Source: Paenibacillus tepidiphilus
GTDB lineage: Bacteria; Bacillota; Bacilli; Paenibacillales; Paenibacillaceae
Reading direction: 5' to 3'
Length of the DNA stretch: 64,000 nucleotides
Assembly: GCF_008635795.1 (NCBI RefSeq)
Contig: NZ_VWRQ01000005.1
Coordinates: forward strand, 1 to 64,000
The notes below the pieces were generated by a model that saw nothing but the letters and a program-made list of their open reading frames with translations, was not told the DNA's origin and made no database searches. The position numbers and the translations under genes are program-made. This document shows positions 32,307-41,981 of the stretch, piece by piece. Positions within the stretch are counted from its first letter, which is position 1, and each line of letters begins with the position of its first letter.

Positions 32307-33116
32307 TTAAGACAAGAGCGATTCAGCCCCGTCGATGACAATCTGCGCTCCTGTAATATGACTGGACTCATCCGAAGCCAGGAAAGCGACCAGATCGGCC
32401 ACATTCTCAGGCTTACCCGGCCCGTCGGCCAGCGGCTGAGCCCCCTGCGGGAACTCAATCGGGATTACGATTTCTTCCATTTCCTCGCTGAATTCCGTGC
32501 TTTCGTCGATGTTGGTGGAAATCGCACCCGGACAGATTACATTGACGCGGATTTTGAATTTCGCCAGCTCCAGTGCCGCCATCTTGGCAAAAGCCACCTG
32601 TCCGGCCTTGGTCGTACTGTAAGGCGACCAGCCAAAGCTGGTGAACCGGTAATTGCCGTTGATGGAGCTTGTAATGATAATGCTGCCTTTCCCCTTTGCT
32701 TTCAAATGAGGAATGGTATATTTCAAGGTCAGGAAGGTTCCGGTCAGATTGACGTTAAGTGTCCGTTCCCAGTCACTCACGCTCAGTTCCTCAATTGGCC
32801 CCACAACCCCATTAATTCCGGCATTGGCAAAGACCACATCTACGCCGCCAAAATGCTCTACCGTCCGTTTCACTGCTTCTTCCATCCGCGCCGCATCCGA
32901 AGTATCTACATCAATAGCCAGGGCGCAGTTCTCTCTCAGCTTATTTAATTGCCGGGCCAGCACGGCGGTGCGTTCATTCACCAGGTCGAACAGGGCGACA
33001 TTGGCCCCTTCACGGGCCATCTGAATGGCGGCCGCTCTGCCGATTCCCGAGCCTGCACCCGTAATAATTGCGGTTTTTCCGATAAATCGCTGTTTTTTCG
33101 CTGTATTCGGACTCAT
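32307..33116 (-). CDS. Short-chain dehydrogenase/reductase (SDR)
   Basis: 269 aa from an ATG at 33116, preceded by GGAAGGAGCG; a longer open frame upstream lacks such a site. Classical SDR features: cofactor loop TGAGSGIGRAAA (about residues 19-30), NAG in VVFANAGING, catalytic Ser in IITSSINGN and Tyr-x-x-x-Lys in PYSTTKAG, then NVICPGAISTNI. NAD(P)-dependent; the C-terminal HITGAQIVIDGAESLLS is typical. Substrate unknown. Monocistronic, about 190 bases upstream of the DUF2087 gene's start. Confidence 0.9.
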   Translation of the reverse strand: MSPNTAKKQRFIGKTAIITGAGSGIGRAAAIQMAREGANVALFDLVNERTAVLARQLNKLRENCALAIDVDTSDAARMEEAVKRTVEHFGGVDVVFANAGINGVVGPIEELSVSDWERTLNVNLTGTFLTLKYTIPHLKAKGKGSIIITSSINGNYRFTSFGWSPYSTTKAGQVAFAKMAALELAKFKIRVNVICPGAISTNIDESTEFSEEMEEIVIPIEFPQGAQPLADGPGKPENVADLVAFLASDESSHITGAQIVIDGAESLLS

Positions 33117-33361
33117 AGGTACACGCTCCTTCCACAAACTCCATAATAATGGCTCTGTTTCAAGATTACCCATTTCCCGGCCCGTTATAATCAAGCCGAG
33201 CAGAATTTGTGATCAGGCGCGGGCACTGGTATGCAGAAACCGCTAGTGGAATGCCACTCGGTCAAGTGCTTTTTGCCGGAACAAGACTTTACATGCTTAA
33301 TGGAACTGTGGCTCTTGTACAGTATCAGGCGGACATTGCTTTCAAGAATGAGTTTCACCAC

Positions 33362-34228
33362 TCAATTATCCAGCCGTCTCACATCGACCTTTACACTGAG
33401 CGTTCCCGCAACACCGCGGTACACTCCTTTAACCGGTACAATGTCCTTGTAATCCCGGCCGTGGCCCAGCTTGACATAACGCCAGTTAACCTCCATATTG
33501 TTGGTCGGATCGAAGCCCAGCCAGCCCGTACCGGGGATATGCGTTTCCACCCAGGCATGGGAAGCCTGTTCGAAATCGGCATTGCCGCCCTGCAGGTCAC
33601 CGACAAAATGGTACCCGCTCACGTAACGTGACGGCAGGCCGACGCTGCGGCAGACCGCAATCATCAGATGGGCGTAGTCCTGGCAGACGCCGCGTTTGAG
33701 CTTCAGCGCTTTTTTGACCGTAGTATTGACGCTGGTGGCTTCAGGATCATAGGTGAACTGCTCATAGATCGTCGAAGAGAGCCTTCGGGTCCAATCATAC
33801 ATATCCTCCGCCTCATCAAAAGGATGCTGTGAAGCAAACTCCACCAGCTCCGGTGTTACCTCCGTATACCGTGTCGGCAGAATGAATTCGATGTAGCGGT
33901 TCTGGAACTTTTCGTCGCTGAGCACCTTCAACTGCTCCTCCAGCGGAAGCCGCGGCAAGTCTGCGCCCTGGGCTTTATCCAGAGTAACCACCGTGGCCTT
34001 CGTCTGGATAACCATCTCCGTATGCGGCTTATTGACCGTATAGGCATGGACGCGGTTGCCGAAGAAATCCTCGTAGGTGAGCAAATGGGCCGGCGGATTG
34101 ATCTCCACTTCATGATGATAGCAGGACTGCCGGTAGTTGGTGCGCGGCGTCAGCCGGATCTCATTGACACTGTCCGTCACCGGTTCGGGATACGTATACG
34201 TGGTGGTGTGATGGATTTGAATTTTCAT
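33362..34228 (-). CDS. Transglutaminase-like cysteine protease domain protein
   Basis: 288 aa. The N-terminal beta domain (IQIHHTTTYTYPEPVTDSVNE ... RLTPR, residues about 2-80) is of the bacterial transglutaminase N-terminal type. The catalytic core has Cys in KRGVCQDYAHLMIAVCRSVG, His in ASHAWVETHIPGTGW and Asp in LGFDPTNN. It is the third gene of an operon with alpha-E and ATP-grasp proteins; its start overlaps the alpha-E stop (ATGA), and AAGGAG lies at the end of that gene. Such operons are thought to make and cleave a peptide or amide bond, but no product is proven. Confidence 0.9.
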   Translation of the reverse strand: MKIQIHHTTTYTYPEPVTDSVNEIRLTPRTNYRQSCYHHEVEINPPAHLLTYEDFFGNRVHAYTVNKPHTEMVIQTKATVVTLDKAQGADLPRLPLEEQLKVLSDEKFQNRYIEFILPTRYTEVTPELVEFASQHPFDEAEDMYDWTRRLSSTIYEQFTYDPEATSVNTTVKKALKLKRGVCQDYAHLMIAVCRSVGLPSRYVSGYHFVGDLQGGNADFEQASHAWVETHIPGTGWLGFDPTNNMEVNWRYVKLGHGRDYKDIVPVKGVYRGVAGTLSVKVDVRRLDN

Positions 34229-35178
34229 ATGCGGACTCCTTCACGGCGAAAAAAGGCGCCCTCCATCGTTTTGCCCAGACGCTGGCAGGAGAGCATCAGG
34301 GTATTCAGCAGCTCATCCACGACTTCTCCGGACATCTCTTCCTTCTCCATATAATCCAGCTCAGCTTTAAGCTTGCCGGCCTGACGGATGACCTTCTCAT
34401 GCCCCGAGCCTTTCTCGGAGGTGTCCAGCTCAAGCTTGGCCAGATGCTCTTCCAGCTTGTGGAACGAGAAGCGGATCGAACGCGGGAACGAGCTGCTCGT
34501 AATCAGGAATTCCAGTATGCACTCCGGCGACATCGCATCCGCATAGTACCGGCGGAAGGACTGGTAGCCGCTGACCGATTTCAGCACCGCCTGCAGCTGT
34601 GTATAGACCAAGTTGATTTCCTTGTCTTTGCAATATACAATAACGGCCTGCAGAATCCGCACCGTGTTCTCCGCCCGTTCCAGAAAGCGGCCGCTCTCAA
34701 TGAAATGCCACTCATTCCCCCGCAGCATGACCGACTGCTCCGCGCCGAGGAACATCGCCGTCCGCTCCTTGATTTGCCGGTAGAACTGATGCGGCCCGTT
34801 CATGATATCCGCCACCGACTGTTCCCCCAGCCACAGATTGAAGCTGTTCACAATATCCCACAGTTCACTGGGCAGGTGCTGCCGCAGGGTCCGCAGGTTA
34901 TTCCGCGCCTGATGCACGCAGGAGAACAGGGAATTGGCATTGCCGAGATCCAGAGTAATAAAGGATAAGACATCCTGCTCCGCAAAGCTCTCAAACTGCT
35001 GTAAATATTCGTTTCTGACGCCAAGGGCATCAATCAGACGGGACCATTTATGACCCTCCGCCTGAAAATCCTCTTCCTGCTGGATATGATAATGCACATC
35101 AATCAGCCGCGCATGATTCTCTGCCCGTTCAATATACCGTCCTATCCAAAATAGAGCCTCCGCATTGCGATTCAGCAT
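34225..35178 (-). CDS. Alpha-E domain protein (DUF403)
   Basis: About 317 aa from the ATG at 35178, with AAGGGG eight bases upstream. It is an all-helical protein with the family opening LNRNAEALFWIGRYIERAENHARLIDVHYH and blocks such as AFSCVHQARNNLRTLRQHL-type and FIESGRFLERAENTVRIL. Alpha-E proteins have no known enzymatic activity. They nearly always sit between a circularly permuted ATP-grasp gene and a transglutaminase gene, as here. The coupling to the next gene (ATGA overlap) suggests complex formation. Confidence 0.9.
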   Translation of the reverse strand: MLNRNAEALFWIGRYIERAENHARLIDVHYHIQQEEDFQAEGHKWSRLIDALGVRNEYLQQFESFAEQDVLSFITLDLGNANSLFSCVHQARNNLRTLRQHLPSELWDIVNSFNLWLGEQSVADIMNGPHQFYRQIKERTAMFLGAEQSVMLRGNEWHFIESGRFLERAENTVRILQAVIVYCKDKEINLVYTQLQAVLKSVSGYQSFRRYYADAMSPECILEFLITSSSFPRSIRFSFHKLEEHLAKLELDTSEKGSGHEKVIRQAGKLKAELDYMEKEEMSGEVVDELLNTLMLSCQRLGKTMEGAFFRREGVRI

Positions 35179-35253
35179 CGTCGCCACCCCTTCGCTTCAG
35201 TCTTGTGATGCCGCTTCAATTTGCCGCTTCCGAAGTCTAGCCTGCTCCTGCGT

Positions 35254-36717
35254 TTACGCCATGACCCAGGTATCCTTGACGCCTCCTCCCTGCGAGGAAT
35301 TCACTACCAGCGACCCTTCCTTCATCGCTACACGGGTTAATCCCCCGGGAATGACATGCGGCTTGCGGTCGGCACCCATCAGTACGAATGCACGCAGATC
35401 GATATGGCGCGGTGCCATTGATCCTTCCGACAATACCGGAGCCCGGGACAGCATCATGATCGGCTGGGCAATATACCGCTCGGGGTCGGCCAGTATTTTG
35501 AGCCGGAATTCGTCCAGCTCTTCTCGGGTCGCTTCACTGCCGATCAGCATGCCGTATCCGCCGGACAGGGAGGTCTCCTTGACGACCATCTCTTCCAGGT
35601 GATCCAGCACATACTGCCGCTCCTGCGGCCGGCCGAGCAGATAGGTCGGCACATTGTTCAGAATCGGCTCCTCATTGAGATAGTAGCGGATCATGTCCGG
35701 AACATACACATACATGGCCTTATCATCGGCTACTCCGGTGCCCGGTGCGTTCGCAATCGCAATGTTTCCGGCACGGTAAGCATTCATCAGCCCTGCCACG
35801 CCGAGCAGTGAGTTCGGCTGGAACGCCAGCGGGTCGATATAATCGTCATCCAGTCTCCGGTACAGGACATCGACCCGGCGCAGACGGTTCATTTCCTTTA
35901 AATAGATTTTGTGGTCTTGCGCAACAAGGTCGCGCCCCTCCACCAGATAAATGCCCATTTGCTGTGCCAGAAACGCATGCTCATAATAAGCGGAGTTGTA
36001 CTCACCGGGCGTAAGCAGTGCGATAACCGGGTCCTTCGTCCGGGAAGGCGACAGACTGCGCAGGACAGACAAGAACCGGTTCAGGCTGTGATCCACATCC
36101 CGGATCGAACTGGCAAAGGCCAATTCAGGAAACAGCTGGTTCATCAGCGACCGGCCCTTGAACAGATACGAGAAGCCCGAAGGAGTCCGCAGGTTGTCTT
36201 CCAGCACATAGTAACTGCCGTCGCGGTGGCGGATCAGGTCGATGCCCGAGGTGTTAATGTACGCGCCTCCGGGTATCCGCAGTCCCGCCATTTCCGGCCG
36301 GAAGTAGCAGTTGGAGAGGATCATGCGCCGCGGCACAATCCCGTCTTTGACGATGTACTGTTCATGATAGATATCGTGAATGAACAGATTGAGGGCGGTA
36401 ATCCGCTGCGTTATGCCGGCTTCGAGCATCTCCCATTCACTCTTCGGTATGATCCGCGGAATCATGTCAAAAGGGATCGTGCGCTCCATCGGATGATCCT
36501 GGGCCGGATTGTACAGCGTAAACGTAATCCCTTCCTCCATCATTCTGCGCTGCATCAGCCTGTGCTTGCCCTGCAGCTCTTCGGGGCTCATCCCGGAAAA
36601 CATGCGGTTCACATGTTTGTAGTGCGGCCGGACACTCCGTTCATCGGCATACATTTCATCATAATAATGCTGCAGCGGATACGGAGATAAACCGGGCAAA
36701 GGATCAAGTTTGGACAT
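35254..36717 (-). CDS. Circularly permuted ATP-grasp type 2 protein
   Basis: 487 aa with ATG behind AAAGGAG. The family blocks are clear: YDEMYADERSVRPHYKHVN near the N-terminus; SNCYFRPEMAGLRIPGGAYINTSGIDLIRH; YYVLEDNLRTPSGFSYLF; and the C-terminal GYGMLIGSEATREELDEF and RHIDLRAFVL, with metal- and ATP-binding acidic residues. ATP-grasp enzymes ligate a carboxylate to an amine via acyl-phosphate. First gene of the ATP-grasp/alpha-E/transglutaminase operon, 75 bases before the next gene. Substrates unknown. Confidence 0.9.
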   Translation of the reverse strand: MSKLDPLPGLSPYPLQHYYDEMYADERSVRPHYKHVNRMFSGMSPEELQGKHRLMQRRMMEEGITFTLYNPAQDHPMERTIPFDMIPRIIPKSEWEMLEAGITQRITALNLFIHDIYHEQYIVKDGIVPRRMILSNCYFRPEMAGLRIPGGAYINTSGIDLIRHRDGSYYVLEDNLRTPSGFSYLFKGRSLMNQLFPELAFASSIRDVDHSLNRFLSVLRSLSPSRTKDPVIALLTPGEYNSAYYEHAFLAQQMGIYLVEGRDLVAQDHKIYLKEMNRLRRVDVLYRRLDDDYIDPLAFQPNSLLGVAGLMNAYRAGNIAIANAPGTGVADDKAMYVYVPDMIRYYLNEEPILNNVPTYLLGRPQERQYVLDHLEEMVVKETSLSGGYGMLIGSEATREELDEFRLKILADPERYIAQPIMMLSRAPVLSEGSMAPRHIDLRAFVLMGADRKPHVIPGGLTRVAMKEGSLVVNSSQGGGVKDTWVMA

Positions 36718-37030
36718 GAGCCCGACTCCTTTCGGATCAAAGTGTGTTAGTTTTTCTGACTTTTATGAAAATATCATTGCAAATTTACCGCAAATTCACG
36801 GATTAACTAGTTTCATAATACGTAAATGCCGATATCTATGTCAATATATATAACAGCAAAATGGAGTTTATGAACCATCCCACATACCTGGAATCGCTTC
36901 CTTTCTACGAAAGGTATATTCGGGGGATAATCTGATTTACACATCAATTGTATGCGCGCGGGCTGACAAGCAGTACAGTTGTTATTGTGAATATTTCATA
37001 TGATGATAGGCTGCCAATAAGAAGGTATGA
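36718..37030. other. Gene-free stretch upstream of the ATP-grasp operon
   Basis: AT-rich leader region of the ATP-grasp operon. It contains a further copy of the TTATTGTGAA...TTCATATGATGA motif at 36981-37013 and no credible gene. Confidence 0.6.
36981..37013 (+). repeat. Dispersed motif copy 3: GTTATTGTGAATATTTCATAT
   Basis: Same orientation and core as the copies at 24947 and 25342, about 12 kb away. Its right arm ATGATGATAGG matches that of copy 2. Confidence 0.75.
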
Positions 37031-37072
37031 AAAAAAGCCCGCAGCGCATCACTTCCTGATCACTGCGGGCTT
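37031..37072 (-). terminator. Terminator of the smc-ftsY unit
   Basis: AAGCCCGCAG/CTGCGGGCTT stem with inner pairing, followed by TTTTTT on the minus strand. Confidence 0.92.
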
Positions 37073-37156
37073 GTCCGGCCGGGCCCTATCTTTAAGCCGT
37101 AGGCCTTAACTTATGATGTTTCTTGCTGGTTGTACAAAGATAGAATAGGCCACTTC

Positions 37157-38158
37157 CTATTCCTCTTCTTGCTCACTGCTCTCCTCGTCACTGATCATCC
37201 CGTCGAACAAGGCATGGACGAACTGCTCGGAATCGAACGGCTGCAGGTCTTCCATCTTCTCGCCGAGGCCCACCAGCTTCACCGGCAGGTTCATCTCCTG
37301 ACGGATTGCCACGACGATGCCGCCCTTGGCCGTACCGTCCAGCTTGGTCAGCACGAGACCGGTAACGCCGCTCTTCTCGCCGAACAGCTTGGCCTGGGTC
37401 AGCGCGTTCTGGCCTGTCGTCGCATCCAATACCATCAGCACCTCATGCGGAGCGCTCGGAATCTCGCGCTGAATGACGCGGAAGATCTTGTTCAGCTCTT
37501 CCATCAGATTGGTCTTGTTCTGCAGGCGTCCTGCGGTATCGCAGATCAGCACATCGACGCCCCGCTGCTTGGCAGCCTGTACCGCATCGAACATCACTGC
37601 CGCCGGATCGGAGCCGGCCTGCTGCTTGATTACGTCGACACCTGCGCGTTGGCCCCAGACCTCCAGCTGCTCGATGGCTCCGGCCCGGAACGTATCGCCG
37701 GCGGCAAGCAGCACCTTCTTGCCCTGCTGCTTGTAGCGGTGCGCCAGCTTGCCGATCGTCGTCGTCTTGCCGACTCCGTTAACACCTACGAAGAGAATGA
37801 CCGTAATGCCATCCGGATTCTCTTTCAGTGTATTATCATCGTCGCCGCGCAGCAGCTCCATCAGCTTGCGGGAGAGGATCGGCTGCAGCTCGGCAGCATC
37901 CTCAATCCGTTTCTGCTTCACCTCGGCACGCAGGTCCTCAACCAGCGTCATGACCGTATTCACGCCCACATCGGCACCGATCAGAATTTCTTCCAGCTCT
38001 TCATAGAACTCTTCGTCGATCTTCTTGCGGCGGATAATCAGGTCGGAGACCTTCTCCACGAATCCTTTGCGTGTCTTCTCCAGCCCTTCACGGAATTGCT
38101 TCGTTACACTTTCCGTCTTGCCGGAGATGCTTTCCTTCAATTTCTTAAAAAAGCTCAT
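37157..38158 (-). CDS. ftsY: Signal recognition particle receptor FtsY
   Basis: 333 aa from an ATG ten bases after AGGAGGA. Opening [20 protein letters not shown] with the N-domain helices up to about residue 110, then the SRP GTPase: [15 protein letters not shown] (G1), [24 protein letters not shown] (G3), [12 protein letters not shown] (G4) and the terminal [16 protein letters not shown]. It lacks a long acidic A-domain, as in other Bacillota. It docks ribosome-SRP complexes at the membrane translocon. About 75 bases after smc on the same strand, ending in a strong terminator. Confidence 0.97.
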   Translation of the reverse strand: MSFFKKLKESISGKTESVTKQFREGLEKTRKGFVEKVSDLIIRRKKIDEEFYEELEEILIGADVGVNTVMTLVEDLRAEVKQKRIEDAAELQPILSRKLMELLRGDDDNTLKENPDGITVILFVGVNGVGKTTTIGKLAHRYKQQGKKVLLAAGDTFRAGAIEQLEVWGQRAGVDVIKQQAGSDPAAVMFDAVQAAKQRGVDVLICDTAGRLQNKTNLMEELNKIFRVIQREIPSAPHEVLMVLDATTGQNALTQAKLFGEKSGVTGLVLTKLDGTAKGGIVVAIRQEMNLPVKLVGLGEKMEDLQPFDSEQFVHALFDGMISDEESSEQEEE

Positions 38159-38235
38159 CGGGCTCCTCCTAAAATGTAATGACATCCCCTTGCGGAAATG
38201 CTTCGCTTAAATGGTGTTCCCTCATTATATTAGGA

Positions 38236-41200
38236 TCAGGCAATTTCCGCTTCCTCGTCTTCGAGCCTCACGGAGACCAGCTTGGATACGCCGCCTTCCT
38301 CCATAGTTACCCCATACAGCACATCCGCTTCCTCCATCGTGCCCTTGCGGTGCGTGACGACGATAAACTGCGTCTGCTCGGAGAACTCGCGCAGGTATTG
38401 GGCAAAGCGGACCACATTGGCTTCATCCAGCGCAGCTTCCACTTCATCCAGTACGCAGAACGGTACAGGCTTGACCTGCAGAATGGCAAACAGCAGCGCC
38501 ATCGCCGTCAAGGCGCGTTCGCCGCCGGAGAGCAGCTGCAGGTTCTGCAGCTTCTTCCCGGGCGGCTGGGCAACGATGTCGATCCCCGTATCGAGCATAT
38601 GCTCCGGGTCCAGCAGCATCAGATCGGCGCGGCCGCCGCCGAACAGCTTGGTGAATACCGTGCCGAACTCCCTGCGGATCGCGTCGAAGGTCTGCTTGAA
38701 TCGCTTCGACATTTCTTCTTCCATCTCGCGGATGACCTGATAGAGTGTGGTCTTCGCTTCTACCAGATCGTCCTTCTGGCTGCTCAGGAAGGTGTAACGC
38801 TCATGGACGCGCTGATATTCCTCAATCGCGCCCAGATTCACCTCGCCCAGCGCCGAGATGCTGCGCTTCAGCCGCTGCACTTCGAGCTGCGCCGCAGGAA
38901 CATCCTCCGGCACCGGATAACGCTGCTTGGCCAGCTCATAGCTGAGCTCATAGTCGTCGCTCAGCTTGCGCAGAATATTGTCCAGCTCGACGTCCAGCCG
39001 CCCGACGGCGACCTCGGTCGAACGGAGCTTGTCCTCCACTGCGCGCAGTGCCTGACGCTGATCCTTGGTCTCGCCTTCCGCCAGCTCCAGCTTGCGGGTC
39101 AGTGCCGCGCGGTCCGCGCGGGCCAGATCAAGTGCGGCTGCGGTTTCGTCCTTCTTCAGCCGGTAGCTGTTCAGGCCTTCCTTCTGCTTCACGGCTTCAC
39201 GCACATTTTCGGCGAGATCCTGCTCGATGGTCATCAGCAGGCTGCGGCTCTGGCGCAGCTCCTTCTCCTGCGACCCGGCATCCTGCCGCATGCGCCGCAG
39301 CTGCTCTTCCAGGGAGAAGATCTCCTGGTCCAGCTTGCCCTCGGCCACCTTCATCCCGGTCAGCTTACCCTGCAGCTCCTCCTTGGCCGATTCGCTGGCC
39401 TTACGGTCGGATTCGGCCTGCCGGATGGCCTCGTGGGCCGCCTTCTCTTCGCCTTCCAGCCGTGCCAGCTCGGCCACCGCCTGGATGCGGCTTTCTTCCA
39501 GCGCGCGCAGCTCGCTCTCGAAGCTGCTGTGCTCTGCTCCCGCGCCGTCCACCTGCTCCTGGACATGGCGCAGCTCCTGCTCCAGCTGCTTCAGGTCGCC
39601 AGAGACGCGCTGCTCTTCGAGCCGCTTCTCGTCGCCGTCATGTCGCAGCTGCTCCAGCTTCTCCGCCGCGCTGCTTTGCTCTTCGCGCAGCCGGCCGATG
39701 CCCTGCTTCAGCTTGGCAATCTGCTGCTCCGTCTCCGTAATTTCTCCCGCCAGCTGGTCGAGCTGGCGTTTGCGGCTGAGCAGGCTGTTGTTCTTTTTGT
39801 GCTGGCTACCGCCGGTCATGGAGCCGCCGGCGTTGACAATATCGCCCTCCAGCGTCACCACGCGGTAGCGGTATTGGCATTTGGCGGCAATCCGGTTGGC
39901 CTGCTCCAGGTTCTCGGCAATAATCAGGTTGCCGAGCAGGCTGCCGACGATGCTGGAATACCGCTCGTCATAGCCGACCAGCTCGGAGCCGATGCCGACG
40001 AATCCTTCAGCGCCCTCCACCATACTGCGGTCGCCCCCGCTGATCTGCCGCGGCCGGATAACATCCAGCGGCAGGAAGGTGGCACGCCCCAGCTGGCGCT
40101 GCTTCAGGAACGCAATCGCCTGTCTGGACACAGCCTCATTCTCCATGACTACATGCTGAAGCGAAGCGCCAAGCGCAGTTTCCACTGCCAGCTCCAGCTT
40201 CTCCGGTACGGCAATCAGCTCGGCGACGGCACCATGCACACCGCTGAGCTGCCCTTTGCGGGATGCCTTCAGCACCTCTTTGACGCCCAGCATGAATCCG
40301 TCGAAATCATCCTGCATTTCCTTCATCGTATCATGCCGCGATACCTGTGCCTCGCGCTTCTGCTCCCATTTGCGCAGACCTGTCTGCGTCTCCTCCAGCA
40401 ACTTCTGGCGCTTGCTGGTCTGTTCGCTCTCCGAGATATACGCATTGCGCAGCGTACCGATCTCCTGGCCAAGCGCGGCAATTCGATCCTTCAGCCCCTT
40501 CTGGGCAGAGGTCAGCTCGGCCAGCCGGGCGGTCCACTTTCCGCTCTCTTCCTTGCTGCGGCTCATGCGCCGCTCCAGGTTCTCCTTCTGCTGGTCAGCG
40601 TAGCGGATCTCATTGCGCGCCTGGGCCATCAGGTTCATCAGCTCCAGGAGACCGCTCTTCAGCGACTCTTCCTTGCTCTGGCTGATCCCGCCGCTGACGC
40701 CTTCCAGCCGCTCTTCTTCGGCGGCAAGCTCACCGCGAAGCTTCTCCAGCGACTGGCGGGACAGCTCCAGCTTATGCTCCAGCTCCGCCAGCTCCCGCTG
40801 CCGTCCCTCGGAGCGTTCACCCACTGATCCCAGGGTAGCCAGCAACTGCTCGCGGTTGTTCTCCAGATTGCGTTTGCGTTCCTTCAGGACTTCTCCGAAG
40901 CCTTCGCTCTTCTCCGTAGCTTCACTGTAGCGCAGCAGCTGCTCCTGCAGCTTCTCCACCTGCTCCTCCAGTGTCCGCAGCTCTGCCCGGCCGCTCTCCA
41001 GCTTGGCGTCATGGGCAGATACAACCGTCGACAGCTCAAGCTGTTCCACCTTCAAGGTCTCCAGCCGGGCATTGCCTTCCTGCCAGGCCGTATGTATCCC
41101 TTCAATCTGGTGCACATACACGGATATTTCCAGCTGCTTCAGCTGCTCCCGCAGCTCCTTATAGCGAATCGCCTTTTCGGACTGATCCTTAAGCGGACCG

Positions 41201-41805
41201 ACCTGGTCTTCCAGCTCACTGATCAGATCATGAATCCGCAGCAGGTTCTGCTCCGTTTCATCCAGCTTGCGGCCAGCGTCCTTTTTGCGCGATTTATATT
41301 TCACAATGCCTGAAGCCTCTTCAAAAATCCCGCGCCGGTCCTCGGACCGCGTACTCAAAATCTCTTCAATCCGGCCTTGTCCGATAATGGAATAGGCTTC
41401 GCGGCCGATGCCGGTATCCATGAACAGCTCGGTAATATCCTTCAGCCGGCAGGCCTGTTTATTAATCAGATACTCGCTGTCCCCGCTGCGGTGGACCCGG
41501 CGTGTAACCGTCACCTCACTGAAATCAAGCGGCAGTGCATGATCCTCGTTATCCAGGGTCAGCGATACTTCGCCGTAGTTGACCGCTTTGCGCGCATCGC
41601 TGCCGGCAAATATGATATCCTCCATCTTGCCGCCGCGCAGCGACTTGGCGCTTTGTTCGCCCAGTACCCAGCGGATACCGTCGGAAATGTTGCTCTTGCC
41701 GCTGCCGTTCGGGCCAACTACCGCCGTAATGCCGCGCACAAACTCCATTTCCGTCTTGTCGGCGAATGATTTAAAGCCGGCTAATTCGATCCGTTTCAAA
41801 AACAT
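38236..41805 (-). CDS. smc: Chromosome segregation protein SMC
   Basis: 1189 aa with ATG behind GAGGTGA. N-terminal ATPase half with VVGPNGSGKSNISDGIRWVLGEQ (Walker A, about residues 30-52); a long coiled coil; a hinge with GVHGAVAELI and EGDIVNAGGSMTGGS (about 520-660); a second coiled coil; then C-terminal LLSGGERALTAMALLFAIL (signature) and FCVLDEVEAALDEANVVRF (Walker B). Dimers with ScpA/ScpB load on DNA and organise nascent chromosomes. It sits between rnc and ftsY as in Bacillus. A terminator upstream separates it from rnc, so it needs its own promoter. Confidence 0.98.
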   Translation of the reverse strand: MFLKRIELAGFKSFADKTEMEFVRGITAVVGPNGSGKSNISDGIRWVLGEQSAKSLRGGKMEDIIFAGSDARKAVNYGEVSLTLDNEDHALPLDFSEVTVTRRVHRSGDSEYLINKQACRLKDITELFMDTGIGREAYSIIGQGRIEEILSTRSEDRRGIFEEASGIVKYKSRKKDAGRKLDETEQNLLRIHDLISELEDQVGPLKDQSEKAIRYKELREQLKQLEISVYVHQIEGIHTAWQEGNARLETLKVEQLELSTVVSAHDAKLESGRAELRTLEEQVEKLQEQLLRYSEATEKSEGFGEVLKERKRNLENNREQLLATLGSVGERSEGRQRELAELEHKLELSRQSLEKLRGELAAEEERLEGVSGGISQSKEESLKSGLLELMNLMAQARNEIRYADQQKENLERRMSRSKEESGKWTARLAELTSAQKGLKDRIAALGQEIGTLRNAYISESEQTSKRQKLLEETQTGLRKWEQKREAQVSRHDTMKEMQDDFDGFMLGVKEVLKASRKGQLSGVHGAVAELIAVPEKLELAVETALGASLQHVVMENEAVSRQAIAFLKQRQLGRATFLPLDVIRPRQISGGDRSMVEGAEGFVGIGSELVGYDERYSSIVGSLLGNLIIAENLEQANRIAAKCQYRYRVVTLEGDIVNAGGSMTGGSQHKKNNSLLSRKRQLDQLAGEITETEQQIAKLKQGIGRLREEQSSAAEKLEQLRHDGDEKRLEEQRVSGDLKQLEQELRHVQEQVDGAGAEHSSFESELRALEESRIQAVAELARLEGEEKAAHEAIRQAESDRKASESAKEELQGKLTGMKVAEGKLDQEIFSLEEQLRRMRQDAGSQEKELRQSRSLLMTIEQDLAENVREAVKQKEGLNSYRLKKDETAAALDLARADRAALTRKLELAEGETKDQRQALRAVEDKLRSTEVAVGRLDVELDNILRKLSDDYELSYELAKQRYPVPEDVPAAQLEVQRLKRSISALGEVNLGAIEEYQRVHERYTFLSSQKDDLVEAKTTLYQVIREMEEEMSKRFKQTFDAIRREFGTVFTKLFGGGRADLMLLDPEHMLDTGIDIVAQPPGKKLQNLQLLSGGERALTAMALLFAILQVKPVPFCVLDEVEAALDEANVVRFAQYLREFSEQTQFIVVTHRKGTMEEADVLYGVTMEEGGVSKLVSVRLEDEEAEIA

Positions 41806-41891
41806 AACAGTTTAGTCACCTCTGCATCATTATACCACAGCGTCCTTACCCCTAGAATAACCCCGCAAATTCATTCATTTCAATAAGGTTG

Positions 41892-41953
41892 AAAAAGAGC
41901 AGCAAAGGTCTGACTGCGCCAGTTCATCCGGCGTTTCAGACCACTTGCTGCTC
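41892..41953 (-). terminator. Terminator between rnc and smc
   Basis: A long interrupted stem (GAGCAGCAA-GGTCTGA pairing with TCAGACC-TTGCTGCTC) followed by TTTTTC on the minus strand. Confidence 0.88.
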
Positions 41954-41981
41954 TCCTCCGCACGCGTTATTCTCCGGCGCC

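Noticed and set aside
38179..40827. 882-codon open frame on the plus strand opposite smc
   Set aside because: Shadow of the high-GC smc coding frame; Leu/Gln-rich product without recognisable motifs, while smc itself is certain.
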